This document shows positions 37,001 to 47,137 of a stretch of 64,000 nt of DNA, piece after piece; position 1 is the stretch's first letter; each line of letters begins with the position of its first letter. Position numbers and translations under genes: made by a program. The stretch is taken from assembly GCF_000004195.4 (NCBI RefSeq), contig NC_030685.2, positions 56,606,048 to 56,670,047 of the forward strand, given 5' to 3'. This DNA is from Xenopus tropicalis (lineage: Eukaryota > Chordata > Amphibia > Anura > Pipidae). The notes under the pieces were generated by a model that did not search any database, was not told the DNA's origin, and saw only the letters and a list, made by a program, of their open reading frames with translations.

Positions 37001-40000
37001 TTCTCATATGTTCTCTGTGTTATTGTCTTTTGAACATATGCTTCTTGACCAGGACCAGAGTGGCAATCCATACATTCTGGCAAATGTCAGAGGGACTGTT
37101 TCAGATGCCATAGACAGTCACTATTTATTATGGCTTTTGGGGCCTATGTGTAGATGAAATGCCAGACCTATTTTACATCTCAGTCTGGGCTAATTCCTTG
37201 ACTGTACATTAGGAAAAACTGTCCAGAAGGTGGAGCTGTTGTTAAAACATTCAATATAAGGGAAGCAGTATCTGTCTGCCTGTTTGCATTAAAATATGAA
37301 AGAAGTTATAGCACTCAACAGTTTTTGTGCAGTTAGTAGTTTTTATTTAGCCAATTTTGCCAAGGTGAACAAGATTGTTGTGGAAAACTAGCTAAACAAA
37401 AACAGAAATTGCACAGCAAAAATTGGTGAGTGTTACAACCTCTTTCATATTTTAATGAATGGCTGTGCGAATAGAAGCAGCACCACCTACAATTATCTGC
37501 ACATGTAAAATGTGATTAGTTCTCCCTACCCATCTGTATTCCTATCTGTTTTCTTCCTGGCTTTGACTCGTCGATTAAAGCAGAAACCAGCTAATTTACA
37601 GAACCAGCAGTGCAGAAAGGGACAGACTGATACTGCTTACATTTAAATATTAATTTGATGACAAATTGTCATCACAGTGACAGTTTGTGATAAATATATA
37701 CTGGAATGGTAATTAAAAAAACTTGTATTGGGCAAAACTTAATTTTTGGGTAGTAGGGTTTACATCCCCTTTACTTTTGTTTTATAAACCACTAGAGTGT
37801 TTTATTTATTGCCATAACCATCAGGAGTCAGGCCCCCTGCAGGGCCATGTCCAAGTATGCACTTGCAGCAGCCAACAGCATCAAAGTAAGCAGATTTATG
37901 CAATAATTGAGCAGAAGTTGATCATGACATATATACAGGAAATCAGAATTTAATGCTGACATTTTTAAAACTTTCATAATTTTTTTTAATCACTGGCATG
38001 TTGCATACTGAAGGAGATCTGTTGGTTAGTTTGGGACTACATCATGTAGCCCACAAAATATTGACTTTCTATGATATCTTACAGCAACTTCTATGGCATT
38101 TGTCAGAATTTATAGATTATCAATCTGGGCCTGTTTCATACTAAAAACTTAATTGGCTGGGAAAGCACTTGGGCTCCATTTTGCATTCTGTTGTTCCCTA
38201 GGCACTCAACAGTATACATAGCCAGGCATTTGCCATTTGCTTAACTAATCCTTTGTTCTAAATGAAGGTTGGGGCTCCAAGGTTTTGCCAAACTGGTGCT
38301 CAACTATTATAATAAGTGCACAGCCTATCAGCACTATTGCAGGATGGAGCACCTGCTGTATTATCCAATGATGTGGTTAGTTATAAAGAACTCTTTACCT
38401 GCAATAATGCCTTTATTTCAAGTAGTGTTTTGGCTGGTGACATTTGGATTGTTAATTTGAATTGCTGTCAGGAAACAGTATGAGCTGAACAGCAGAGGCC
38501 GCTGTTATTTGGTAACAAATTCTCTTTACTACAAGTACAATGCATTCCTTAATCTAATCCCTGTACATAAATACACACAGCTCATCATGATCACTTAGAA
38601 AGGGTCTTGTTATTTTCCTGTGTGGGTGCACAGATGAGAAAAGTGCCACAGATGAGTACCGTTAACATTATAATGTCCCTTTTAATGACAGAGAACAAAA
38701 TATTTTCTGCCGTCAATTGGTTAAGCAATTTCCCAGAAAGTCCTGGTCACCATGGAGCTGCCCTTCTAGCTCTTTCACTAAATTGGTGTTTGTTTCCACT
38801 TGATCTTTAAAAGACATCTGCTGAAGAGAAGGCGAACTGTTAAAATTCCACCATTTATAGGCATATGAATCAAGGTTTCATTGAATACTGAGGTACATCC
38901 TCTGACAAAACCAAACTGCCAGGTTCTTTTACAACGCAAGGAACAAAAAAATTCTTCGGGGAAAACATTCCTGCATGTTGTGATAGTTACTCTCTTGTTT
39001 CAGCTTCTCTGCTATGTTTTCTTCCAAAGGTCAGTTTCTAAATAGGTTTGTGGTGACTTTGTGAGCTGGGAAGTGAGGTTATATTTCAAATATGTTACTT
39101 AGTAGTAGGAAAAGTAAAGAAGAGCACTGGGGCCACACAAAAAAAAATTCTGTTGAATTATGACTTTAGAAAGTCAAAATTATGACATTTAAACTCATAA
39201 TTCTGACGTTTGCCAAAACCTGTTGTTAAAACTCATAATTTCGACCTTTAAAAGTCAAAATTCGACAGAGTTTTTTTTTGGTGGCCCCAGCGGCTCTTCC
39301 ATTGAAAAATTCAACAGAATGTTTTTTTTTGGTAGCCCCAGCGCTCTTCCATTGAAAAGCAGTGGAAGTGAAAAATGCGGCAAAATTGCCAATATTTACT
39401 GCTGCTATCATGAATTATGCCAGTGTTTCACCTAGTGTGACTGATAGGTGAAAACAGAAAAAGGGAACAGTTTTGTGATTTATGTATTCATTTATTTATT
39501 TTTTGGAACTGGCACATTATATATTTTAGCTTTAAATGGTAGAACTACCCCTTTATTAGGGAAGACCTTACTCTTTCTTGAAATTGACATTATTTATGCT
39601 TATGTAAATTGACCATAACACATGCAGGCAATGTTACATTGTTCCCTTTGTTATAGTTATCGGCCCAACTGATCGGAATTGAAGAAAGCTGCCAGCTTTA
39701 GATTTCTGAGCATGTTAGTGTACACTAATGCAAAATCTCTTCTTTACCAGCTCAGAGTAACTAGTTGTTGTTCTTGAAAGATAAAGTAGTACTGCTCTTA
39801 ATATATGTATATATTATGTTTGTATTTTGTATAGATTTGTATTCGTTAATTAATCTTCATTGAGTTCCCGAGATTTTAGGCCACTGGAGCACGTTTCTCC
39901 AAGTCATGCTTAGTACCTTTTTCTTACAGGGCATCTGATCTGCAGAATTCTGTGGCAACTCAGTGTGTCCAACTTCATGGAGGCTGGGGATACATGTGGG

Positions 40001-41406
40001 AGTACCCAATAGCAAAGTAAGTATAGATTTGCTTAAATCTTTTCCCCATCTTGTGTATGTATCTATCAGCATTGCTCTCTGGTGATTATACATAACTCCA
40101 GTGACTGGTCTTCATTCATTTCATATTCAAATGCTACTTTGTATTTATGTTTCTAATGCTTTATCTTGACATCAGTTGTCAACCCCTTCTTGTCTGCATA
40201 CCATTGGGCTTAATTTGCAAGCAGCAAAACATTTGTAGGTCTCAAAAATTAATAAACCATTTATTTATTTAAAAACTATGTAGTTTTCATTCTGAATTTT
40301 TTTTTTACAGTTGAATGCATAATAACTTGGTTGCACGCAATCATTTGTAACATCAAATTGGAATGTCATAGATATGAGTTTATTATCATGCTGGGTTAGG
40401 TTAGATGTTATTTAGATTTAACACAATGAAGGAATACCAGTCTTTTTATATTAGAGGTTATATGAATGCCTGCACCAGCCGTGGAATATATTTTTGGGAG
40501 GGAGGAGGTACCACCATGCCAGCAGGACTCAAGTACAAAAATTTGCACCAGAAATTTAAGTTACAGGCACATTTAATTTCCTTTTTTTATAACCATTTTC
40601 AGCTAATAAATGTTGTCTCAAAGATTTGTCAGCCTTCAGGAAGGTCATTCTTGAGCTGAAGGTGTTTATCCATTATCACTACTCTTCATATCTGATCAGG
40701 CAAGCAAAAATAAAAAAAAGCCAACTTCAGAGCAGTCAAATTATAATTAGACCTCACTGTCACACAAGGTAAAAGCACAGTCTAGAACAGCTGATAATAG
40801 TACAGGTATGGGACCTGTTATCCATAATGCTTGGAACTTGGGGTTTTCCGGATAAGGGCTTTTTCCGATGTGGATCTCCATACTTTGTCTACTAACACTC
40901 AATTAAACTTAATATAAACCCAATTGGATTGTTTTACCTCTATTAAGGATTAATTATATCTTAATTGGGATTAAGTAGAAGGTACTGTTTTATTATTACA
41001 GAGAAAAAGGAAGTCATTTTTAAACATTTGATTTTGATTAAAATGTAGTCTATGGGAGATGGCCTTTCTGAAATTTTGAGGATAATTTTGAAGTTTCTGG
41101 ATAAAAGATCCTAAACCTGTAGCAAAAAATACCAATCCAATAAAAAAAAAAATAGATTAGCAAAATGTTTGTAAAATTGATCCCCTTTTCCCTTTAATAT
41201 TGTACAACTATAGCATGGGTGAAGCATGGCAGTTTAAAGCTCATCAGATGTTTAAAGCTATATCATATCATGTCTCATAACTTACTCCTTGCTGTTTTTT
41301 TATTTCTTTCAGAGCTTATGTAGATTCTCGCGTTCAACCAATCTATGGTGGCACCAATGAGATCATGAAGGAACTTATTGCCAGAGATATTGTAAAAGAA
41401 AAGTAG
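21973..41406 (+). CDS. acadl: Long-chain specific acyl-CoA dehydrogenase, mitochondrial
   Basis: Eleven exons (21973-22076, 28518-28688, 31985-32122, 32643-32807, 33479-33545, 33885-34049, 35167-35268, 35407-35520, 36495-36622, 39930-40016, 41313-41406) join in frame to 444 codons plus TAG. The flavoenzyme introduces the 2,3-double bond into long-chain acyl-CoAs in the mitochondrial matrix and passes electrons to ETF. The N-terminus (MAARLRFLGKSVQQL...) is basic and lacks acids, like a transit peptide. Signature 1 (AMTEPGAGSD, residues 185-194) and signature 2 (QLHGGWGYMWEYP, 399-411) are complete. The LCAD-type catalytic Glu is E305 in PQERLLIAD, and the MCAD-type position is Gly426 in IYGGTNEIM, which sets LCAD apart from MCAD. 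Exon number matches human ACADL; the protein is 14 residues longer, probably in the presequence. Confidence 0.98.
22077..23860 (+). other. acadl intron 1, proximal part
   Basis: The first 400 bases are relatively GC- and CpG-rich, fitting a promoter-proximal island. A 'GCTATCTGGTTGTTAGGG' module copy lies at about 22660-22955. No exon seen. Confidence 0.5.
22660..22955. repeat. Partial T2-type MITE module
   Basis: Carries GCAGCTATCTGGTTGTTAGG, CATTTGAAAGCTGGAAAGA and 'GAAGACCAATTGCAAAGTTG', in the order seen at 5705-6045 and 33030-33325. Confidence 0.65.
23876..24504 (+). pseudogene. LINE copy A ORF1 remnant (SGNH-esterase type)
   Basis: Two frames (23876-24232 and 24202-24504) together make the C-terminal two thirds of ORF1. 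Esterase-like blocks are VIGDSIIR (Ser nucleophile), HIGTND and SPDGLHLNGRG (Asp/His). Compared with the intact copy at 51528, four bases are missing in AAAGAG(TGAG)TTCAGG, which shifts the frame. CR1-clade ORF1 proteins commonly carry such a domain. Domain identity is good; biological activity is excluded by truncation. Confidence 0.85.
24492..27925 (+). pseudogene. LINE copy A ORF2 (endonuclease-reverse transcriptase), broken
   Basis: Blocks in order: apurinic-type endonuclease (MLANARSLSG, GITETWWDD, GDFNYPDIDWSNG, GNSDHNM), then reverse transcriptase (KGPGPDGIHPRVL, FKKGSRSQPENYRPVSLTS, YLDFAKAFDTVPH, GVPQGSVLGPLLF, FADDTKL), then the C-terminal 'LEKRRLRGDMITLYKYI' region at 27571-27925. 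An 8-base deletion at about 25162 shifts the frame between endonuclease and reverse transcriptase, and the MITE at 27152 separates the last 120 codons. The catalytic YLDF and FADD aspartates are intact. The frame starts by overlapping the ORF1 stop and shows no clear ATG of its own. Confidence 0.92.
27152..27565. mobile_element. T2-type (TTAA) MITE inserted in LINE copy A
   Basis: 414 bases starting AGGAGAAGGAAAGGCTAAGT and ending with its inverted copy ACTTAGCCTTTCCTTCTCCT, with TTAA on each side (27148-27151 and 27566-27569). The empty site GATTTAAGCT is preserved in LINE copy B at about 55164. Internal arms ACCCCGGGCTGGTGC and CTCTACTGCGCATG make it foldback. TTAAAGG ends and a TTAA duplication are the marks of the Xenopus T2/Kolobok-like group. 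Confidence 0.95.
28518..28688 (+). CDS. acadl: acadl exon 2 (residues 35-91)
   Basis: Follows an unusually pure T run and TAG. Encodes the mature N-terminus with LMDIGTRRIFSSDHDIFRES. The donor is GTAAGT. Confidence 0.97.
28897..29456. mobile_element. Foldback Harbinger-like MITE, copy 2 (uninterrupted)
   Basis: Ends GGGGCACATTTACCAA and TTAGTAAATCAGCCCC with TAA on both sides. The centre holds the 'TTGGAGCTGCAGAGTGCC ... ATCATGCTAAG' spacer. It is the cleanest reference for the complex at 43077-49275. It lies in acadl intron 2. Confidence 0.82.
29583..29915. repeat. GGTATGGG-family dispersed repeat
   Basis: Runs from 'GTATAGGACCTGTTATCCAG' to the inverted end 'GGATAATGGATCCCATACCTG'. A partial copy follows at 29916-30075. 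Confidence 0.75.
30077..30384. repeat. T2-type MITE module, composite
   Basis: Contains 'AACAGTTGCTTTGTGAGGCT', 'GGTTGCTAAGGTAACTTGG' and the right end 'GACCCCTTTAA', as in 49329-49663. Confidence 0.6.
30754..31271. mobile_element. hAT-type MITE (TAGAGCTGGGCGGTAT ends)
   Basis: 518 bases with ends TAGAGCTGGGCG and CGCCCAGCCCTA, flanked by a perfect 8-bp duplication GTTGCTCG (30746-30753 and 31272-31279). The arms carry repeated CACGGTATTT words. A GC-rich, CpG-rich segment at about 30906-31190 does not look like the arms and may be a nested insertion. It lies in acadl intron 2. Confidence 0.9.
31985..32122 (+). CDS. acadl: acadl exon 3 (residues 92-137)
   Basis: Encodes EWEKAGQVSRNLWEKAGQQG and then TPEEHGGIGGDILSSAIVWE, the N-terminal helical domain. 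Confidence 0.98.
32466..32517. mobile_element. 52-bp hAT-like micro-MITE
   Basis: Ends TAGTGATG and CATCTCTA (inverted with one mismatch) and a perfect 8-bp duplication GTCAGCAG at 32458-32465 and 32518-32525. It lies in acadl intron 3. Confidence 0.65.
32643..32807 (+). CDS. acadl: acadl exon 4 (residues 138-192)
   Basis: Encodes MYVNCTGPGFSLHSDIVMPY and runs into signature 1, AIAMTEPGAG. Confidence 0.98.
33030..33325. repeat. Partial T2-type MITE module
   Basis: Contains 'CAGCAACTATCTGTTTGCTA', 'CCCCATTTGAAACCTGG' and 'GTTGCTAGGAATAGGGCATT'. It lies in acadl intron 4. Confidence 0.6.
33479..33545 (+). CDS. acadl: acadl exon 5 (residues 193-215)
   Basis: A 67-base exon completing signature 1 with SDLQG, then VRTNAKKDGSDWILNGSK, part of the beta-domain. 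Confidence 0.97.
33885..34049 (+). CDS. acadl: acadl exon 6 (residues 216-270)
   Basis: Encodes VFITNGWMSDVVIVVAVTNR and ends LEKIGLKAQ. Phase 0 on both sides. Confidence 0.98.
34050..35166 (+). other. acadl intron 6
   Basis: No exon or clear mobile element seen. A run of 16 T's lies at about 35025-35040. Confidence 0.5.
35167..35268 (+). CDS. acadl: acadl exon 7 (residues 271-304)
   Basis: Encodes DTAELFFEDVRLPADALLGQ and then FYYLMAELPQ, just before the catalytic Glu. Confidence 0.98.
35407..35520 (+). CDS. acadl: acadl exon 8 (residues 305-342, catalytic Glu305)
   Basis: The first codon is GAA for the catalytic base (equivalent to human precursor Glu291), followed by RLLIADMALASCEF and QRKAFGKTIAHLQ. 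Confidence 0.98.
35600..35780. repeat. Dispersed repeat fragment (CCCGATATCGCCCACC)
   Basis: GC-rich block with partial inverted symmetry (GATATCGCCCACCCGTAGGT and GGTGGGGATATCCGG; GATCCGCTC and GGCGGATCT) in AT-rich acadl intron 8. It looks like a MITE fragment; ends are not resolved. Confidence 0.45.
36495..36622 (+). CDS. acadl: acadl exon 9 (residues 343-384)
   Basis: Encodes TVQHKLAELKTQICIGRTFL and DNCLQLHAEKRLDSATASM, helices of the C-terminal domain. The donor is GTACGT. Confidence 0.97.
37287..37457. mobile_element. Small inverted-repeat element (CATTAAAATATGAAAGA ends)
   Basis: CATTAAAATATGAAAGAAGT at the left is matched, inverted, by CTCTTTCATATTTTAATG at the right. Inner arms GCACTCAAC and GTGAGTGTT continue the pairing. 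About 171 bases; the target duplication is not clear. Confidence 0.6.
39129..39288. mobile_element. Small MITE (GGGGCCACACAAAAA ends) with duplicated right end
   Basis: Left GGGGCCACACAAAAAAAAAT and right TTTTTTTTTGGTGGCCCC are inverted. The right end plus flank (GCTCTTCCATTGAAAA) is repeated once more at about 39315-39360 with small differences. Confidence 0.55.
39930..40016 (+). CDS. acadl: acadl exon 10 (residues 385-413, signature 2)
   Basis: Encodes ASDLQNSVATQCVQLHGGWG and then YMWEYPIA. It follows a long 3.3 kb intron. Confidence 0.98.
40803..41122. repeat. GGTATGGG-family dispersed repeat
   Basis: Starts ACAGGTATGGGACCTGTTAT and ends near 'AAGATCCTAAACCTGTAGC', with the family's middle 'GGATTGTTTTACCTCTATTA'. 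It lies in acadl intron 10. Confidence 0.75.
41313..41406 (+). CDS. acadl: acadl exon 11 (residues 414-444 and stop)
   Basis: Encodes AYVDSRVQPIYGGTNEIMKE and then LIARDIVKEK, with TAG at 41404-41406. Gly426 stands where MCAD has its catalytic Glu. Confidence 0.98.
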
Positions 41407-42785
41407 CCTTTCACTGAAATTCTGTTCTTCAACTCTGCCTTAATGTTTTCATGTGCCATTTTTCCACATTTTCATATAGGTTTCTTAATTTGTTGAGCAA
41501 AATGATCATAAACACATGGTTCCTTTTTGCGGTTACGGTTGTAGAAAAAGAATCTCAAATCCTGACAGTTTGCCAGTGGACTGGGTGGCTTTTGAGTTTC
41601 ATTTTGAATTCTTTTCTTTGTAAATCTCTCTGGTAACTGAAGGATTAAAGTCTAGATCTCACTCAAACTAAGAGGAGGCAGCAGCAGCAAGGAATATTTC
41701 ATGCCAGAGGAAATTGTTGCTAAACCATAGCAATCCTTTAACAGCATGTTCTTTTAAATTGAAAGGTATTAACAAGATATTAGCTGAGGCTGAAATAAAG
41801 TGGACATCTACACTGAAATACTTTAAGTATGATGTTGACAGTAGTGAGAAAGTCAGTGGTTGGTCTTTTTGTGTGTGTTTGTGTGTCTTAAGAATTATTT
41901 AACTTTAGTTCTGCAGCCTTTCAGTTTGGTATTTGCCAGTGGTTCAGCTGGCAGCCTGGATGGTAGATACCAGGGCTAGTGAAAAATATAAGTATTTAAA
42001 ATTATAATAATCTATTCTAACTATTATATGCTCTTTCTAGCAAATAGGGTAAACCACCAGGGAAGTTACATACAGTATGTGTTGTGGCATTTTCAGATTA
42101 CAAAGTGAAAGACTTTTTCATTAGTGTAACTTATAATAATAATAATATTAAGAATAACTCCTAGCAAGATTCAAGCACATGTGGATATTTTTCAGACTGC
42201 ATTTTCTATATTGGAACTGTGACTAAATATGGAAGGATGCCAGTCCTGTTAGTTCTTGGCTTGAAAACTATTTTTGGGGGGACTGAGAAACACCAGTAAT
42301 AGCTCCTACAGGCAGTTTGCATTACAATCAGCTGGAGGTGGCAGGGGTGGTTTTGGGTTAAGATATACTGGCAGAAAAATGCTCACGTACAATTTTATTT
42401 GGCTCCAAATTCAGCTTGTTATAGAAGCTTCACACTATAGGGAAGCTAGTGATTTCTGAATATAAAAATATTTCTGAGTATAAAGGTTTCTTTTGTGGGT
42501 CAGGATAATATTGTTTTGACTGTTAAGTAACATTTGAGCCTTAAAATCTTTCTCTCTGTGTAATGCATGAGTAACCATGCAGTATCTCAATCACCAGTTA
42601 GTGCCTGCAGGTATATTAAACCAAGGTTCCGCTTGGCTTCTGGTCAACTCAGGGCTGTAGAATGAATTTGTTCTTGTTGTCCAAATGATAGTAAACCAAA
42701 TCCTGACCTCTGTGAAATCCATGTTTTGTAAATGATAACATTAATTGGAATAATTTTTCAATAAAGTAAGTGAACAATGTGTTGT
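41407..42785 (+). other. acadl: acadl 3' UTR
   Basis: Non-coding sequence from the stop codon to just beyond the AATAAA at 42760-42765. An earlier AATAAAG near 41793 could give a shorter form. Confidence 0.65.
42760..42765 (+). terminator. acadl: Polyadenylation signal AATAAA (acadl)
   Basis: Canonical hexamer in TTTTTCAATAAAGTAAG, followed within 30 bases by a GT-rich stretch (TGTGTTGTGTTTATT). Confidence 0.7.
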
Positions 42786-42906
42786 GTTTATTAAAAAACA
42801 TTTGTATAGTTCAGGTCCTGTTGTTATTTGAATAATAATTGCATGTAATTAGCATACTGCTTTACCAGTACAAAACACAGCATGCGCGGATGACAATGGT
42901 TGTTAC

Positions 42907-43010
42907 AGGTATTGGATCTGCTTTCCAAAATGCTTGGGACCTGGGGTTTTCAGATAACTGATCTTTACATAATTTGGATCACCATACTGTAGGTCTGCTA
43001 AAAATCCTTT
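42907..43010. repeat. GGTATGGG-family fragment (left part)
   Basis: 'ACAGGTATTGGATCTGCTTT' through 'AGGTCTGCTAAAAATCC'; the right part is missing. Confidence 0.6.
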
Positions 43011-43390
43011 GCCGTAGCAAGGAAAACAATTTCTACAGTGCAAATTCATATAAAAGCAATGCTTAGTGAACACTAAGGGGCTGATTTACTAAGACACGAT
43101 TTCGAATCCGAATTGGAAAAATCCGATTGGAAAACGAACATTTTCCGACTTTTTCGTATTTTTTGCGATTTTTTCGGCGCCTTTACGACTTTTCGGAAAT
43201 TGTTGCGACTTTTCGTTACCAATACGATTTGCGCGAAAAAACGCGAGTTTTTCGTAGCCGTTACGATGCGCTCGTATCTTGTCGCGCCTTTTTCGTATTG
43301 AGCGCTCGTAAGCGGCGGGCGAAACTTTCAGACTTAGCATGATTTTGGAAGCCTCCCATAGGACTCAATGGCACTCTGCAGCTCCAACCT

Positions 43391-44467
43391 GGCGCCTGAT
43401 TCACTAAAGTGCGTTAAAAATTATCGCACGCTTTTGCGCGGTAAATTTGCGCGCGATTCACCATAGTATTATCGCGTGCGAAAAATTGCCATTTTCGCAT
43501 GGGTTATTTCTCGCGCTAGTTTTACCGTTATGCGTTAATTTCCGCGCTGAAAAGAATACGATCGCATGATTCACTATAACTTTTGCGCGCTAAATATCGC
43601 ATTTCGGCTATGCGAAAATTAACACCTACTACAGGCAGGCGAAAAATTATAGAAAAGTGCAGTAAATGAGTTTTTTGCAATAAAATATGGACTTACAGTG
43701 TTATTTATTCAAGTATGTGTTTCCCCCAGAGTAACGCAGCCGCCAGTTTGCAGGGAAATGGTCATTTTTAATACAGTAATTTTCCGCAAGTATTGGCGTG
43801 TATGGCTAACATGGCGTGCGTTCATTTGCGCGACTATTTATATTTGGCTACAAGTGATGAAATGTTTCGGCAGGCATGGATTTGCAGCGAATTTTTGCAC
43901 GTGCGTTGAATTTTTTCGCGGCGGATTTTTTCATGAGTTTTGCAAAACAATCTGCCAATGGCAAAACGCATGAAAAAATTCGCAACGCAAAAATTCACCG
44001 CACGTCAAAAAATAATAGCCACGGCCAACAATTTTTTTGCCGTTTCGTGGATCTAAAGAAAGATTTGCTAATTTTTCACCAAAGATAACCAGAACACATT
44101 TGCTCATCACTAGTGGCTACTATTTATAAGCATCTACTATTTATATGATACCATTTATATGCTACCATTTATATGTGGCTAATATTTATATACATCATTT
44201 ATATGCAGCGGCAATCTTTATACACTATTTCTAAGCTACCATTCAAATGCGGCGACTATTCGCGTGCGTAATTTAGCACATGTACCAGCAAATACCGCAT
44301 TGAAATAGTCTTTGCGAGTTAAATAACGCATGCAATATCGCGCGTAAAAAAGCGCGAGTATGCTTATAGTGAATCGTGCGAAAAATTGCCAAAACTAAGA
44401 GGCGGTAAAAATTTTAGCGCACAATAAGAATAGCGCATGTTTTATCGCACTTTAGTGAATCAGGCCC
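43391..44467. mobile_element. Foldback element B, copy 1 (GCCTGATTCACTAAAGTGCG ends)
   Basis: Left end GCGCCTGATTCACTAAAGTG and right end CGCACTTTAGTGAATCAGGCCC, about 1.08 kb, with TTTTCGC/GCGAAAA-rich arms. It contains a run of 'TATTTATATGxTACCA' repeats near 44110-44170. The second copy is at about 45257-46350. Confidence 0.75.
44110..44215 (+). repeat. Short tandem repeats inside element B
   Basis: Imperfect repeats of TATTTATAxGCxACCA-like units, about 18-20 bases each; present again at about 45995-46095 in the duplicated copy. Confidence 0.5.
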
Positions 44468-45256
44468 AGGGCCTGATTCACTAAAGTGCGATAAAACGTG
44501 CGCTATTTATAACGTGCGGTAAAAATTTTACCGCGTCTTAATTTTGGGGATTTTTCACACGATTCACTATAAGCATACTCGCGCTTTTTTACGCGCGGTA
44601 TTTCATGCAATAATTGTCGCAACAAACCTATTACATGAAAAACGCGACAATCGGCAGCATAAAAATGGCGACATTTTGCCCTGGGAGAGCACAGAGTGCT
44701 AAAGAGGTGCTGTATAAAAGTTTATTTGCAAAAAAACCCCCAAAAATTATAAAAATCTAAGTAAGAAAAAAAAAGAAGTGCTAGAGATAATAAAATAGGG
44801 GGGGGGGCATTTAAGAATATTTAGCCAAATACTTAGGGGTCCGTTTGCTAAAGTGGCTTAAATTAAGTTAGAGATTTTAGACACAGAATAAATGGCAAAT
44901 ATGTTATGGGCACTTTATTAAACGGGGACAAATATAATATTGCAATTATTCTGGCAACAAAACATTGAATTGGCAGTTATCACACTCGCCAGAAAATACG
45001 CTACTTATTAACGCACGTTTTACTATTCAGCAAAATGGCCTCAAGACAAAATTGTTGCCAGAATATTTGCAAATATTTAACCCATATAGCATATTGATGT
45101 GTTACTGATAAATGTAAGAGTGTAGGAGAAACTACATGAAAGTATAGAATACCATATCAATGAAGGATAAATAATGAGACATTACTCATTACTCAGACTT
45201 AGCATGATTTTGGAAGCCTCCCATAGGACTCAATGGCACTCTGCAGCTCCAACCTG

Positions 45257-46350
45257 GCGCCTGATTCACTAAAGTGCGTTAAAAATTATTGCACGCTTTT
45301 GCACGGTAAATTTGCGCGCGATTCACCATAGTATTATCGCGTGTGAAAAATCGCCATTTTCGCATGGGTTATTTCTCGCGCTAGTTTTACCGTTATGCGT
45401 TAATTTCCGCGCTGAAAAGAATACGATTCGCATGATTCACTATAACTTTTGCGCGCTAAATATCGCATTTCAGCTATGCGAAAATTAACACCTACTACAG
45501 GCAGGCGAAAAATTATAGAAAAGTGCAGTAAATGAGTTTTTTGCAATAAAATATGGACTTACAGTGTTATTTATTCAAGTATGTGTTTCCCCCAGAGTAA
45601 CGCAGCCGCCAGTTTGCAGGGAAATGGTCATTTTTAATACAGTAATTTTCCGCAAGTATTGGCGTGTATGGCTAACATGGCGTGCGTTCATTTGCGCGAC
45701 TATTTATATTTGGCTACAAGTGATGAAATGTTTCGCCAGGCATGGATTTGCAGCGAATTTTTGCACGTGCGTTGAATTTTTTCGCGGCGGATTTTTTCAT
45801 GCGTTTTGCAAAACAATCTGCCAATGGCAAAACGCATGAAAAAATTCGCAACGCAAAAATTCACCGCACGTCAAAAAATAATAGCCACGGCCAACAATTT
45901 TTTTGCCCGCACAACATTTTTGCCGTTTCGTGGATCTAAAGAAAGATTTGCTAATTTTTCACCAAAGATAACCAGAACACATTTGCTCATCACTAGTGGC
46001 TACTATTTATAAGCATCTACTATTTATATGATACCATTTATATGCTACCATTTATATGTGGCTAATATTTATATACATCATTTATATGCAGCGGCAATCT
46101 TTATACACTATTTCTAAGCTACCATTCATATGCGGCGACTATTCGCGTGCGTAATTTAGCACATGTACCAGCAAATACCGCATTGAAATAGTCTTTGCGA
46201 GTTAAATAACGCATGCAATATCGCGCGTAAAAAAGCGTGAGTATGCTTATAGTGAATCGTGCGAAAAATTGCCAAAATTAAGAGGCGGTAAAAATTTTAG
46301 CGCACAATAAGAATAGCGCACGTTTTATCGCACTTTAGTGAATCAGGCCC
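45257..46350. mobile_element. Foldback element B, copy 2
   Basis: Near-identical to copy 1. It keeps 17 bases (CGCACAACATTTTTGCC-like) that copy 1 lacks; flanking TTTTTGCC repeats suggest slippage deletion in copy 1. Confidence 0.75.
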
Positions 46351-47137
46351 AGGGCCTGATTCACTAAAGTGCGATAAAACGTGCGCTATTTATAACGTGC
46401 GGTAAAAATTTTACCGCGTCTTAATTTTGGGGATTTTTCGCACGATTCACTATAAGCATACTCGCGCTTTTTTATGCACGGTATTTCATGCAATAATTGT
46501 CGCAACAAACCTATTACATGAAAAACGCGACAATCGGCAGCATAAAAATGGCGACATTTTGCCCTGGGAGAGCACAGAGTGCTAAAGAGGTGCTGTATAA
46601 AAGTTTATTTGCAAAAAAACCCCCAAAAATTATAAAAATCTAAGTAAGAAAAAAAAAGAAGTGCTAGAGATAATAAAATAGGGGGGGGGGGGGCATTTAA
46701 GAATATTTAGCCAAATACTTAGGGGTCTGTTTGCTAAAGTGGCTTAAATTAAGTTAGAGATTTTAGACACAGAATAAATGGCAAATATGTTATGGGCACT
46801 TTATTAAACGGGGACAAATATAATATTGCAATTATTCTGGCAACAAAACATTGGATTGGCAGTTATCACACTCGCCAGAAAATACGCTACTTATTAACGC
46901 AAGTTTTACTATTCAGCAAAATGGCCTCAAGACAAAATTGTTGCCAGAATATTTGCAAACATTTAACCCATATAGCATATTGATGTGTTACTGATAAATG
47001 TAAGAGTGTAGGAGAAACTACATGAAAGTATAGAATACCATATCAATGAAGGATAAATAATGAGACATTACTCAGTTCAAAAGTATAAAACTAAAAACTT
47101 TTACTTATAAAATAAAAAAAGGGGGGGGGGGGGAAAC

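Larger units (their letters stand above)
36623..39929 (+). other. acadl intron 9 (3.3 kb)
   Basis: Holds two inverted-repeat elements (37287-37457 and 39129-39288). The rest shows no coding pattern. Confidence 0.55.
43329..47074 (+). repeat. 1.87-kb tandem duplication
   Basis: Unit 1 (43329-45193) and unit 2 (45194-47074) match along their whole length with few differences: one extra base near 45427, a 17-base insertion in unit 2 at about 45905-45921, a shorter G run in unit 1, and scattered substitutions. The unit spans the outer MITE's spacer, all of element B and the first 725 bases of element C. Confidence 0.93.

Noticed and set aside
43698..45839. Two identical 91-codon frames (43698-43973 and 45564-45839)
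   Set aside because: They are duplicated because the 1.87-kb unit is duplicated. They lie inside inverted-repeat element B and have no protein-like features.
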